A stretch of 64,000 nt of DNA from Pseudomonas typographi (lineage in GTDB: Bacteria > Pseudomonadota > Gammaproteobacteria > Pseudomonadales > Pseudomonadaceae): assembly GCF_014694385.1 (NCBI RefSeq), contig NZ_JAAOCA010000025.1:42017-106016 (forward strand). Direction: 5' to 3'. Position numbers and translations under genes: made by a program. This document shows positions 16,058 through 24,238 of this stretch, piece by piece. Within the stretch, counting starts at the first letter, position 1; each line of letters opens with the position of its first letter. Below the pieces are notes generated by a model. That model saw only the letters and a list, made by a program, of their open reading frames with translations. It ran no database searches and was not told where the DNA came from.

Positions 16058-17458
16058 ATGTCTGATCGCCCTGTTCTGGACCCTGCCATCGCTCGCTGGC
16101 TGCCCTGGGTCATCGCCATCGCTTTTTTCATGCAGTCGCTGGATGCCACCATTCTCAACACCGCCCTGCCCGCCATGGCCGGCGATTTGGCCGAGAACCC
16201 ACTGCGCATGCAGTCGGTGGTGATTTCCTACATGCTCACCGTTGCCTTGCTGATGCCGGCCTCGGGTTGGATCGCCGACCGCTTCGGCACCAAGCAGGTG
16301 TTCGTCGCGGCGATTGGTTTGTTCACCTTCGGCTCGTTGCTCTGCGCCGTGTCCCCCAACCTCACGGTGCTGGTGTGTTCGCGCGTATTGCAAGGCTTCG
16401 GCGGCGCGCTGCTGGTGCCGGTGGGGCGGCTGGTGGTGCTGCGCGCCTACCCGCGCTCGGAGCTGGTGCGAATCTTAAGCTTCATCACCGTGCCCGGCCT
16501 ATTGGGCCCATTGATCGGCCCAACCCTGGGCGGCTGGATGGTCGAATACCTGAGCTGGCACTGGATTTTTTTGATCAACCTGCCGGTCGGTGCGCTTGGC
16601 TGCTGGGCGGTGAAGCGCGTGCTACCAGACCTTCGCGGCGAGCGTACGCCCTTCGATGGCCAGGGCTTCGCACTGTTCGGCGCGGCGATGGTGCTGATCA
16701 CCATTGCGCTGGAAGGCTTAGGCGAGCTGCACCTGTCGCATTTGCGGGTAATCCTGCTGCTGTTTGCCGGCTTCGCCTGCCTGGCCGCTTACTGGCTGCG
16801 GGCCGTGCACGACCCCGACCCGCTGTTCAAGGCGTCGCTGTTCCGGACCCGAAGCTTTGCGGTGGGCATTCTCGGCAACCTCTTCGCCCGGCTGGGCAGC
16901 GGCGCGCTGCCCTTTTTGGTACCGCTGCTGCTGCAAGTTGCCCTAGGCCACAGCCCCGCCGAGGCCGGCATGAGCATGATACCCCTGGCTGCCTCGGCCA
17001 TGGTGGCCAAGTCGCTGGCACGGCCGTTGATCGAGCGCTTGGGTTACCGCATGGTGCTCACCGGCAATACGCTGCTATTGGGCGTGTTGCTGGCCAGCAT
17101 GGGCTTGGTCAGCGCCGATACCCCCTATTGGTTGCTATTGGTCCAACTCGGTATCCTCGGCGGGGTGAATTCCATTCAGTTCACCGCCATGAACACCGTG
17201 ACCCTGATCGACCTCGACGACGTAGAGGCCAGCAGCGGCAACAGTTTGCTCTCAGTGGTGGCGCAGTTGTCGATGAGCCTGGGGGTAGCCTGCGCCGGTG
17301 CCTTGCTCGGCGGCTTCACCTCGACCATGAGCGCCGACGGCGTGACCACCGTGCTCGGCGCGTTCCAGTTAACGTTCCTGAGCATCGGCTTGATGGCGAT
17401 GCTGGCCGCCACCATTTTCGTGCAACTGGACCGCGACGTGGGCCGCAAGAAAGCCTGA
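16058..17458 (+). CDS. MFS multidrug efflux transporter, DHA2 (EmrB/QacA-like)
   Basis: 466-residue inner-membrane exporter with about 13-14 hydrophobic segments. Family signs: FMQSLDATILNTALPAMA in TM1 (D-A-T-I-V/L-N-type motif), ADRFGTKQVF (MFS motif A) and RVLQGFGGALLVPVGR (motif B region). Resembles the MdtD/EmrB group. No membrane-fusion partner or regulator lies next to it, so it probably acts as a single-component antiporter; substrate unknown. It is followed 87 bp later by dbpA. Confidence 0.85.
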   Translation: MSDRPVLDPAIARWLPWVIAIAFFMQSLDATILNTALPAMAGDLAENPLRMQSVVISYMLTVALLMPASGWIADRFGTKQVFVAAIGLFTFGSLLCAVSPNLTVLVCSRVLQGFGGALLVPVGRLVVLRAYPRSELVRILSFITVPGLLGPLIGPTLGGWMVEYLSWHWIFLINLPVGALGCWAVKRVLPDLRGERTPFDGQGFALFGAAMVLITIALEGLGELHLSHLRVILLLFAGFACLAAYWLRAVHDPDPLFKASLFRTRSFAVGILGNLFARLGSGALPFLVPLLLQVALGHSPAEAGMSMIPLAASAMVAKSLARPLIERLGYRMVLTGNTLLLGVLLASMGLVSADTPYWLLLVQLGILGGVNSIQFTAMNTVTLIDLDDVEASSGNSLLSVVAQLSMSLGVACAGALLGGFTSTMSADGVTTVLGAFQLTFLSIGLMAMLAATIFVQLDRDVGRKKA

Positions 17459-17545
17459 CCTGCGCAGCGCTGCGGCGATGGAAGGTTAGGGCGCGGCGGC
17501 CGGCGCTGCTAAACTGCGCGGCACTTTACCGCCCAGGGCCTTCCC

Positions 17546-18925
17546 GTGACGTCTACCGCTTTCAATTCCCTGCCGCTGCCCGCAGCGATGTTGGCCAACC
17601 TGGAAAGCCTCGGCTACCACGAGATGACGCCGATCCAGGCGCAAAGCCTGCCGGTGATTCTGCAGGGCCGCGACCTGATCGCCCAGGCCAAAACCGGCAG
17701 CGGCAAAACTGCCGCGTTCGGCATCGGCCTGCTCAAGGGCATCAACCCGCGCTATTTCGGCTGCCAGGCGTTGGTGCTATGCCCCACCCGGGAACTGGCC
17801 GACCAGGTGGCCAAGGAAATCCGCCGGCTGGCGCGCGGCGAAGACAACATCAAGGTACTCACCCTGTGTGGCGGCGTGGCCCTGGGCCCGCAAATCGCTT
17901 CGCTGGAGCACGGGGCGCACATCATCGTGGGCACCCCTGGGCGGCTGCAGCAGCACCTCGACAAACAAACCCTGAGCTTAAGCGGCCTGAACACCCTGGT
18001 GCTGGATGAAGCCGACCGCATGCTCGACATGGGCTTTTTCGATGCCATTGCCGCCGTGATCTCCCACACCCCGGCACGCCGGCAAACGTTGTTGTTCTCG
18101 GCCACCTACCCCAAGGGCATCGAGCAACTGGCCGGGCAATTCTTGCGCACACCGCAACAGGTGAAGGTCGAGGCGTTACACACCGACAGCCGCATCGAGC
18201 AGCGCTTCTACGAAATCGATGCCGAACAGCGGCTGCCCAGCGTGCTCAAGGTGTTGGGGCACTTTCGCCCGGTGGCGTGCGTGGCGTTTTGCTTTACCCG
18301 CCAGCAATGCCAGGAACTGGTCGAATTACTGACCGCCAAGGGTATCAGCGCCGCCGCGCTGCACGGCGACCTGGAGCAGCGCGACCGCGACCAGGTACTG
18401 GCGGTGTTCGCCAACCGTTCGCTGTCGGTGCTGGTGGCCACCGATGTCGCCGCGCGCGGCCTGGATATCGACGGCCTGGACCTGGTGATCAACGTAGAGC
18501 TGGCGCGCGACCCAGAGATACACATCCACCGTATCGGCCGCACCGGCCGGGCCGGCGAGAGCGGCCAGGCGGTCAGCCTGGTGGCCCCCGCCGAAGCGCA
18601 TCGCGCCCAGGCCATCGAGACCTTGCAAAAGGCCCCGCTCACCTGGTGCCCGCTCGATGCGCTCACGCACCGAGGCGATGGCCCGCTGGTGCCGCCGATG
18701 GCGACCTTGTGCATTGCCGCCGGGCGCAAAGACAAACTGCGCCCCGGTGACATCCTTGGCGCGCTGACCGGCGATGCCGGCATCCCCGCCGCGCAGGTGG
18801 GCAAAATTGCCCTTTTCGACTTCCAGGCTTTCGTTGCCGTTGAGCGCAGCCTTGCCAAGCAAGCCCTGGCGCGCCTGAACAGCGGCAAAATCAAAGGCCG
18901 CGCGCTGAAGGTACGGCTGCTGTGA
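17546..18925 (+). CDS. dbpA: ATP-dependent RNA helicase DbpA
   Basis: 459-residue DEAD-box helicase for 23S rRNA helix 92 during 50S assembly. Motifs: Q motif (MTPIQAQSLP), Walker A AKTGSGKT, PTRELADQ, VLDEADRMLDMGF, SATYP, RGLDIDGLDLV and HRIGRTGRAG; the C-terminal ~75 residues form the DbpA RNA-binding domain. GTG start at 17546. Its TGA overlaps the GTG of the following flavoprotein by 4 bp. Confidence 0.95.
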   Translation: MTSTAFNSLPLPAAMLANLESLGYHEMTPIQAQSLPVILQGRDLIAQAKTGSGKTAAFGIGLLKGINPRYFGCQALVLCPTRELADQVAKEIRRLARGEDNIKVLTLCGGVALGPQIASLEHGAHIIVGTPGRLQQHLDKQTLSLSGLNTLVLDEADRMLDMGFFDAIAAVISHTPARRQTLLFSATYPKGIEQLAGQFLRTPQQVKVEALHTDSRIEQRFYEIDAEQRLPSVLKVLGHFRPVACVAFCFTRQQCQELVELLTAKGISAAALHGDLEQRDRDQVLAVFANRSLSVLVATDVAARGLDIDGLDLVINVELARDPEIHIHRIGRTGRAGESGQAVSLVAPAEAHRAQAIETLQKAPLTWCPLDALTHRGDGPLVPPMATLCIAAGRKDKLRPGDILGALTGDAGIPAAQVGKIALFDFQAFVAVERSLAKQALARLNSGKIKGRALKVRLL

Positions 18926-20103
18926 AAACCGCTGACGTGGTGGTGATTGGTGCCGGCGCGGCCGGCCTGATGTGCGCCGCACAAGCCGGCTACCGTGGCC
19001 GCCAGGTGCTGTTGCTGGACCACGCCAACAAGCCGGGCAAGAAAATCCTGATGTCTGGCGGCGGGCGCTGCAACTTCACCAACCTGCACACAGAGCCGGC
19101 AAATTTCCTGTCGCAGAACCCGCATTTTTGCAAGTCGGCACTGGCGCGTTACACGCAATGGGACTTCATCGAGTTGGTGCAACGCCACGGCGTGGCCTAT
19201 CACGAGAAGAAGCTCGGCCAGTTGTTTTGTGACCACAAGGCCAGCGACATCCTCGACCTGCTGCTGGCCGAATGTGAATGGGCCGGCGTGCAGTTGTGCC
19301 TGGGCACGGCGGTGCAGCATATCGAACGGGAGCCCAGCGGCGGTTACCGGTTGGCCAGCGACCTGGGTGAGCTGCACTGCGAGGCGCTGGTGATCGCCAC
19401 CGGCGGGCTGTCGATTCCAACCCTGGGCGCCACCGGCTTTGGCTATGAGGTGGCTCGCCAATTCGGCCATAGCGTGCTACCGACCCGCGCCGGGCTGGTG
19501 CCGTTTACCATCACCGACCAATTCAAGGCCCTGTGCACGGAGTTGTCTGGCACCTCGGTGGACTGCAGCGTGCGCTGTAACGGCCAGGTGTTTCGCGAGA
19601 ACCTGCTGTTCACTCACCGTGGCCTCAGCGGCCCGGCGATGTTGCAAATCTCGTCGTTCTGGCAACCGGGCGACACCCTCTATATCGACCTGCTGCCCGA
19701 CCGCGACGCCTTGGCATGGCTGCGCGAACAGCAAAGTGCCCGGCCTAACAGCGAGCTGCGCACCCTGCTGGGTGAAGTGTTCACCCGCAAGATGGCCAAC
19801 TTGCTGGCCGACAACGGGTTCGCCTCCCGGCCGATGAAGCAGTACACCCCCACCGAGCTTGAAACCCTTGCCGAACGCCTGAGCAGTTGGGCGCTGGTAC
19901 CGGCCGGTACTGAAGGCTACCGCACCGCCGAAGTGACCTTGGGCGGCATCGATACGCGGGAGGTGTCGTCGAAAACCCTGGAATCGCTGAAAAGCCCGGG
20001 GCTGTATTTCGTCGGCGAGGTGCTCGACGTGGCCGGCCACTTGGGCGGGTTTAATTTCCAATGGGCCTGGGCCAGCGGGCATGCGGCGGGGCAAGTGGTA
20101 TAG
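18922..20103 (+). CDS. NAD(P)/FAD-dependent oxidoreductase, HI0933/BaiN family
   Basis: 393-residue flavoprotein. An N-terminal Rossmann motif VVVIGAGAAGLMCAAQAG (6-23) binds FAD; MSGGGRCNFTN, VIATGGLSIPTLGATGFGYE, GLSGPAMLQIS and the C-terminal GEVLDVAGHLGGFNFQWAW are HI0933-family signatures. Cellular substrate is not established for this subgroup. GTG start overlaps the dbpA stop, so it is probably translationally coupled. Confidence 0.88.
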   Translation: MKTADVVVIGAGAAGLMCAAQAGYRGRQVLLLDHANKPGKKILMSGGGRCNFTNLHTEPANFLSQNPHFCKSALARYTQWDFIELVQRHGVAYHEKKLGQLFCDHKASDILDLLLAECEWAGVQLCLGTAVQHIEREPSGGYRLASDLGELHCEALVIATGGLSIPTLGATGFGYEVARQFGHSVLPTRAGLVPFTITDQFKALCTELSGTSVDCSVRCNGQVFRENLLFTHRGLSGPAMLQISSFWQPGDTLYIDLLPDRDALAWLREQQSARPNSELRTLLGEVFTRKMANLLADNGFASRPMKQYTPTELETLAERLSSWALVPAGTEGYRTAEVTLGGIDTREVSSKTLESLKSPGLYFVGEVLDVAGHLGGFNFQWAWASGHAAGQVV

Positions 20104-20184
20104 GCCGCTACCCGCGGCGCCATACGCAGGCGCTGCGGGTGCACCAAAGCCGGGCTGCAACGCCCGGCGTTGGCGAGCTTGAGC

Positions 20185-21213
20185 TTAAACCGCCGCCACT
20201 ACTTTGGCCGGGGGCTGGGTACGGCGGCCCAATACGCCGCCACCTGCTGCCACCAAGCCGGAAATCACCAAGGTAATCAGCAAAATCCACGCGCCTTGGG
20301 ACACCCGCTTAGCCGTGGCGTCTGCCACTTCACGGGCTTTTTGCTCGGCCTGTGCCTTGAGTTGCTGATATTTGGCATACGCTTGGCGGTAGCTGGCCTG
20401 GGCTTGGTCAACGATTTGGTTGGCCTCAGCGTCGGTTTTATTACCACGCGCTTTGATCAGGTTGACCAGCGCCTGGCGGTCGGCAGCATCCCAGGCTTGG
20501 TCACCCTTGGCCTTGATGCGGTCCATCAAGCCACCGAGTTGCTCGTCGGCCTGCTGAGGGTTATTGGCGCTGTTTTTTGCAGTATTTTGTGCGTCTTGCT
20601 GGGCTGCTTGCGCTTCTTGCTTGACGTTGTCGGGGTTCAATTCCGGCTTACCGGTTTGGCGCATGGCGGTCTCGATTTCCCCTTGGATATCGTTAACGTT
20701 GAAATCGATACCTTGTTGCTTAAGTTGGTCTTGCAACTGGTTACCCACCGTGGGCGCCACCTGGGCAAGCCCACTGCCCACCGCCGACAATCCGCTGCCG
20801 GCAAGGTTAAGGCCACCACGCACCACACCGGTGACCGCACTGGTGACCAGATACACCGTGATCAACGACACGCTTGCCCACACCAACAGGCCATGGAACG
20901 CGCCTTCGCGCTGCGCCAGGCGCCCAGCGGCCCAGCCGCCGACGAACAACGAAATAACCCCGCTGACCACCACCCAGATGCCGGCACCGGTACCGAGCCC
21001 GCTCACCGGGTTGTCCTGTTGCAGCGGGTCGATGCTGGCGCTACCAATCGCCGTGCCCAACACGTTGAGCAACAGCGATACCACTAACGCCAGCACCACC
21101 CCCGCCAGAATGGCACTCCACGAAATGCGTTTAAGCACAGGCGCCCCCACGGCGGTGTCAGAGTAGGCAACGCCGGGGTAGCCGGCCGGGTCGATGCGAT
21201 CATCGCGAGTCAT
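20185..21213 (-). CDS. Membrane protein with coiled-coil middle region (PhnA-like annotation group)
   Basis: 342 residues. Four hydrophobic segments are visible: about 29-52, 76-96, 104-126 and 307-329. Between the third and fourth lies a hydrophilic, Gln/Ala/Lys-rich stretch (about 150-300) likely to form coiled coil. Similar pseudomonad proteins are labelled 'PhnA-like' or as general membrane proteins without known role. It is convergent with the upstream flavoprotein and is the last ordinary gene before the accessory scar. Confidence 0.6.
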   Translation of the reverse strand: MTRDDRIDPAGYPGVAYSDTAVGAPVLKRISWSAILAGVVLALVVSLLLNVLGTAIGSASIDPLQQDNPVSGLGTGAGIWVVVSGVISLFVGGWAAGRLAQREGAFHGLLVWASVSLITVYLVTSAVTGVVRGGLNLAGSGLSAVGSGLAQVAPTVGNQLQDQLKQQGIDFNVNDIQGEIETAMRQTGKPELNPDNVKQEAQAAQQDAQNTAKNSANNPQQADEQLGGLMDRIKAKGDQAWDAADRQALVNLIKARGNKTDAEANQIVDQAQASYRQAYAKYQQLKAQAEQKAREVADATAKRVSQGAWILLITLVISGLVAAGGGVLGRRTQPPAKVVAAV

Positions 21214-21607
21214 GATGGTGTTCCTCTATGTTTATTGGCAGTGCGCAAAAATAATGGCGCGCTTAAGAAGGACATGACGCGATGCGGGAAAGTTTTAAAT
21301 ATCTTTGGGTATTGGGGGTATTGGGGACGATTTTTAGCGCGGGCACGGGTGAAAGGTTTTGTTCGGCCGGTGGATGAGACGCTTTGCCGGCACGGTGTTG
21401 TTAGAAGAGGTCGGTGACTGTTATGAAGTATAGGGGGCAAGAGGCCTAACAGTTGGCGAAAGTTCGGGCGGGCAATCTGGCTTATGGGATTAACGCATTG
21501 TTTTTATTAATAAATGCGGTGGGCGCTAACGTAGAAGCTGGTGTAGGTTTTACGTTTCAGCTATCTGGGTGGCCGGGCTCGATTACCTTTGGCGACACTC
21601 ATTGAGC
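21214..21607. other. Gene-free spacer at the left edge of the accessory region
   Basis: 394 bp without a supported gene. Base composition falls compared with the left side. A TTGGGTATTGGGGGTATTGG simple-sequence stretch lies near 21302-21325. Probably the membrane-protein promoter on the minus strand plus sequence left by rearrangement; nothing else was recognised. Confidence 0.5.
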
Positions 21608-21664
21608 TGGTCTAATGACCCCGGAAACCTCGATAGGTGAAATTACACCCATCGAGGAGTACCT

Positions 21665-21961
21665 ATGAGCAAGAAATACAGAAAATTCGACGCCAGCTTC
21701 AAGCTGGAAGTCGTGAATATGATCAAAGATCAGGACATGAGTGTCGGCCAGGTTTGCCGAGATCTTGATCTAGGCGAGACGGCGGTTCGTCGCTGGGTTC
21801 AGCAGTACGAGGCCGAGCAACTGGGCGGTGCCGGGATCGGGAGGCCGCTGACGTCGGAGCAACAGCGTATCCGCCAGCTCGAGCAGCAGATTCGCGAACT
21901 GAAGATGGATAACGATATCCTAAAAAAAGCTACGGCCTTCTTTGCCCGCGAATTGAAGTGA
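21665..21961 (+). CDS. IS3-family transposase OrfA
   Basis: 98-residue DNA-binding subunit: an HTH (about 10-50; SVGQVCRDLDLGETAVRRWV) followed by a leucine-zipper-like coiled coil (QQRIRQLEQQIRELKMDND). OrfA is complete, but the element cannot transpose by itself because orfB is broken. Confidence 0.9.
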   Translation: MSKKYRKFDASFKLEVVNMIKDQDMSVGQVCRDLDLGETAVRRWVQQYEAEQLGGAGIGRPLTSEQQRIRQLEQQIRELKMDNDILKKATAFFARELK

Positions 21962-22851
21962 TCCATAAACTGGTCCGTAATTACAACGCAAGGCCTTCCC
22001 GGTTGCACGTGTGTGCCGGGTATTGCGGATCAGTCGTTCCGGGTTTTATGAGGCAAGTCAGCGCGCCCGAAAAACGCCCCTGGCTTGCCCTGTGGCGGTC
22101 AAGCTCAAAGCCTTGTTCTCGGCCAACGATCGCTGCTACGGCAGCCGTAGGCTACGCAGCGCATTGCGCAACGAAGGCGTTGTGATTGGCCGTTTCAAAG
22201 TCCGCCGACTAATGAGGGAGCATGGTTTGAAGCCAGCCTGGAAGCCCAAGTTCGTGCATACAACTGACAGTAAACACAACTTGCCGGTAGCCAACAATTT
22301 GCTCAACTGACATTTCAATCCGAAGACCATCAACCATTCCTGGGTAGCGGACATCACCTACATACGAACCCGAAGCGGCTGGCTTTATCTGGCGGCCGTT
22401 ATGGACTTGTGTTCCCGCAAGATCGTGGGCTGGGCCATGGCGCCGCATATGCTGCGCTCAGAGTTGGTTTGTAGCGCGATGCAGCTGGCTATTGCACAGC
22501 GTCAGCCAGGGCCCGGACTCATTGCACATTCCGACCGGTTGAATCCGCCCAGTACGCTGGCGCTGCATATCAAAGCCTTCTGGCTCGCCATGGCATGCGA
22601 TGCAGCATGAGCGGGAAAGGTAACTGCTGGGATAACGCAGTGATGGAGCGGTTTTTTCTGAACCTGAAAATGGAACGGGTTTGGCGCCGAGACTACGCCA
22701 ACCACAGCGAGGCGATGAAAGATGTCGCTGACTACATCGTGAGGTTTACAACGATGGTCGGCTGCACTCGACCCTAGGCTATCTACCGCCGAATCAGTAC
22801 GAACGGCAGGAAGCGCAAAAACTACTTATCAAGGTGTCCGGGATTGCTTGA
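21958..22851 (+). pseudogene. IS3-family transposase OrfB, broken
   Basis: Remnant of the DDE integrase subunit. Pieces in different frames: residues before 21995 (VIHKLVRNYNAR), a frame from about 21996 (FPVAR..CRVLRISRSGFYEAS) that hits TGA at 22308-22310 where an Arg codon is expected (...NNLLN-stop-HFNPKTINHSWVADITY), a shift just after HSDR near 22540, and another one-base deletion near 22747 (RFTTMVG instead of RFYNDGR). The DDE motifs are split: WVADITY, HSDR and GNCWDNAVMERFF. At least three frameshifts and one nonsense codon, so it is inactive. Confidence 0.88.
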
Positions 22852-22863
22852 CCACTGCACTGA

Positions 22864-22964
22864 GCCGCAATATTGCTCAGGTTTTCTTGTATCAGTTGAT
22901 CCTTCAGCTTTGGATACAAGGCCGCATTTTCAGCGCCGGAGCTAGCAGCTCCACCTTTTGCACC
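22864..22964 (-). repeat. 101-bp repeat copy: start of an orphan toxin cassette
   Basis: Matches 24542-24642 at 99 of 101 positions in the same orientation. On the minus strand it encodes AKGGAASS-G-AENAALYPKL... to NLSNIAAQ, the segment just upstream of the toxin tip of the exoprotein at 24238. It begins directly after the stop of the immunity-like fragment and its coding diverges after NLSNIAAQ, only a few bases before the IS right end. This is how orphan cdiA-CT cassettes look: a shared pre-toxin segment followed by a new toxin; here the toxin has been lost at the IS border. Confidence 0.75.
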
Positions 22965-22966
22965 AA

Positions 22967-23215
22967 CTAATCAGCAATAACCGCTCTTACCTCTCCGCCC
23001 CGAATTATGACCCGCCCCCAATCGCCAGACAGAGTATAAGCACCATCAACTCTAGCAAAACAGTCTATATTTCCATAGTCCAAATCACCCGCACTATCTA
23101 CAAACGCTATGAGTCTCCTATCAAGCCATTCGATAGAGTCTGCGTTAAAAAACCGCAACAAAACCTTGCGATAGCAATACGACTCTCCGTTTTTCGGCTC
23201 GGCGGCAACAGAAAT
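22967..23215 (-). pseudogene. Immunity-like protein fragment, N-terminus missing
   Basis: A 83-codon minus-strand frame without an ATG, ending ...GGEVRAVIAD-stop. The readable part includes KNGESYCYRKVLLRFFNADSI, FVDSAGDLDYGNIDCFARVD and YTLSGDWGRVIIRGG: small, acidic, aromatic-rich, as in many polymorphic-toxin immunity proteins, but I cannot name a family. It sits between one exoprotein/immunity pair and the next pre-toxin repeat, exactly where a cassette's immunity gene would be. Its 5' end meets the XRE fragment near 23205, so the start has been lost. Confidence 0.5.
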
Positions 23216-23501
23216 TCATGTACAGCAGATAAAGCGCTACGAGGCTGGTAGCTCCTTGCCTACAGCCGACGCACTGAAAAAGCTGGCTATCGCGCTGCAC
23301 GTGACCTCGGACTTTTTGCTATTTGAAACCGACGAACGCGGGCCAGATGATCGATTGCGCTACCAGTTCGAAGCGATTTCACGCATGCCGATGGAAGAGC
23401 AAGAACTGGTACGAGGCCTGCTCGATGCAGTGATTGTGAAACATCAGGTAGCCGGGGCCATTGCCCGTGCAGCAGGACCTGCGACTAAAGGGAAGGAGTA
23501 A
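23208..23501 (+). pseudogene. XRE-family regulator, C-terminal fragment
   Basis: About 97 codons reading TEIHVQQIKRYEAGSSLPTA, then ALKKLAIALHVTSDFLLFE and a C-terminal helical tail to TAA. This is the second half of an HTH_XRE domain plus the oligomerisation tail of a regulator type common in pseudomonads (usual length about 110-130 residues). The first ~25-30 residues (helices 1-2) and any start codon are missing; upstream in frame the sequence is unrelated and meets TAG at 23172-23174. It overlaps antisense the immunity-like fragment at the breakpoint. Confidence 0.7.
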
Positions 23502-23519
23502 TCGAAAGGCGGTAGATCT

Positions 23520-23541
23520 GTGTATTACAAAGGCAATACAC
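23520..23541. promoter_or_regulatory. Perfect inverted repeat, possible operator
   Basis: GTGTATT and AATACAC are separated by 8 bases, and GTATTACAAA recurs near 23577. It lies 19 bp after the XRE fragment stop and resembles an operator for a small HTH regulator. The link to the broken XRE gene is inference. Confidence 0.35.
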
Positions 23542-23810
23542 CGCACACCAGTGTTTATTGGGCGAACCCTGTGTTTTGTATTACAAATGTATAGCAGCGC
23601 CTAGAAGGCAGAAATCGGATAACTAATTGATGCATATAGAAAATACTCACCTCGCAAGAGGTGCGTGTTGTGTATTGAGATTTTGCTCCTGTTAAGGAGC
23701 GAAAATTCATGCTCAAAAAGGGCGTATTGAGCAGATAGACCGTAGGTCGTCAGGGTGGGTGCAAAAGGGATGCAACTTGACTGCAGAAAGGGTGCAGAAA
23801 GGGTGCAAAA

Positions 23811-23831
23811 ACACCGGCGCAAGGCCGGTGT
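23811..23831 (-). terminator. Terminator after the immunity gene
   Basis: ACACCGGC and GCCGGTGT form 8-bp perfect arms; on the minus strand the hairpin is followed by TTTTT (23806-23810). It lies 39 bp past the stop of the Imm8-like gene. Confidence 0.75.
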
Positions 23832-23869
23832 CGAAAGTGTCAGATCAAGTTGAAACCTCTACACATAAA

Positions 23870-24238
23870 TTATGTGTCATCTAAGGGCTTGTAGTCTTCA
23901 AACTCCCATGCACCCATGCGAGACAGCTTTTGGGCTACACCCCAAAAATCCTCCCCGGAGCAAGCCTCAACATAGTTTGAAATTTCTTTAACTATGAGAC
24001 CTGTATCATATTCAAAAACTATCAGCATATGCCGTCCCCACACAGCTCCAAGGGGATAATATTCGCTTTTGATCCAGTCCGGGGTACAGACAAGTATCTG
24101 AAAAAGATGTCCACCTTCTTGATCATCAGGACCAATTTGAACCGTTAGCCATATTCCAAAGCACTTTTCGTCATTGGGCCAGTATTGATCAAAGCCAACG
24201 GCATCATTCAGATCGATTGATTTTATAACTGCTTTCAT
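23870..24238 (-). CDS. Imm8-like immunity protein
   Basis: 122 residues, small and acidic, overlapping the exoprotein stop by 1 bp. It has the layout I associate with immunity protein family 8: MKAVIKSIDLNDAVGFDQYW at the start, CFGIWLTVQIGP, FQILVCTPDWI, LIVFEYD and conserved late Trp residues. Its expected role is to block the cognate toxin tip of the upstream gene in the cytoplasm. It is intact although the exoprotein is not exportable, which fits an orphan or resistance role. Family call from memory. Confidence 0.7.
   Translation of the reverse strand: MKAVIKSIDLNDAVGFDQYWPNDEKCFGIWLTVQIGPDDQEGGHLFQILVCTPDWIKSEYYPLGAVWGRHMLIVFEYDTGLIVKEISNYVEACSGEDFWGVAQKLSRMGAWEFEDYKPLDDT

Larger units (their letters stand above)
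21608..22854 (+). mobile_element. Decayed IS3-family insertion sequence
   Basis: 1247-bp element bounded by imperfect terminal inverted repeats of about 29 bp: left 21608-21636 begins TGGTCT and shares CCCGGA-ACCT-GATA blocks with the inverted right end 22826-22854, which ends GACCA (about 21 of 29 positions match). It carries an intact orfA and a broken orfB. The flanks (GAGC at left, CTGC at right) do not form a target duplication, so one border has been rearranged since insertion. Confidence 0.85.
23502..23869. other. Gene-free interval with several small dyads
   Basis: 368 bp without a supported gene. It contains a perfect dyad (23520-23541), small hairpins CCTC-GCAA-GAGG near 23653 and GCTCC-TGTTAA-GGAGC near 23684, an 11-bp tandem pair TGCAGAAAGGG (23782-23803) and the terminator at 23811. 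Low G+C compared with flanking genes. May be former regulatory DNA of the XRE locus. Confidence 0.45.

Noticed and set aside
16267..18009. 580-codon frame spanning the MFS exporter and dbpA
   Set aside because: It is an out-of-frame shadow, Arg/Pro-rich with no family features; two recognised genes occupy the same DNA.
23782..23803. 11-bp tandem pair as an attachment site or repeat array
   Set aside because: Only two units, no integrase nearby and no matching copy at the other end of the region.
23601..23822. Minus-strand 73-codon frame after the immunity gene
   Set aside because: It starts downstream of the immunity gene terminator region and shows no protein family; composition looks like spacer DNA.
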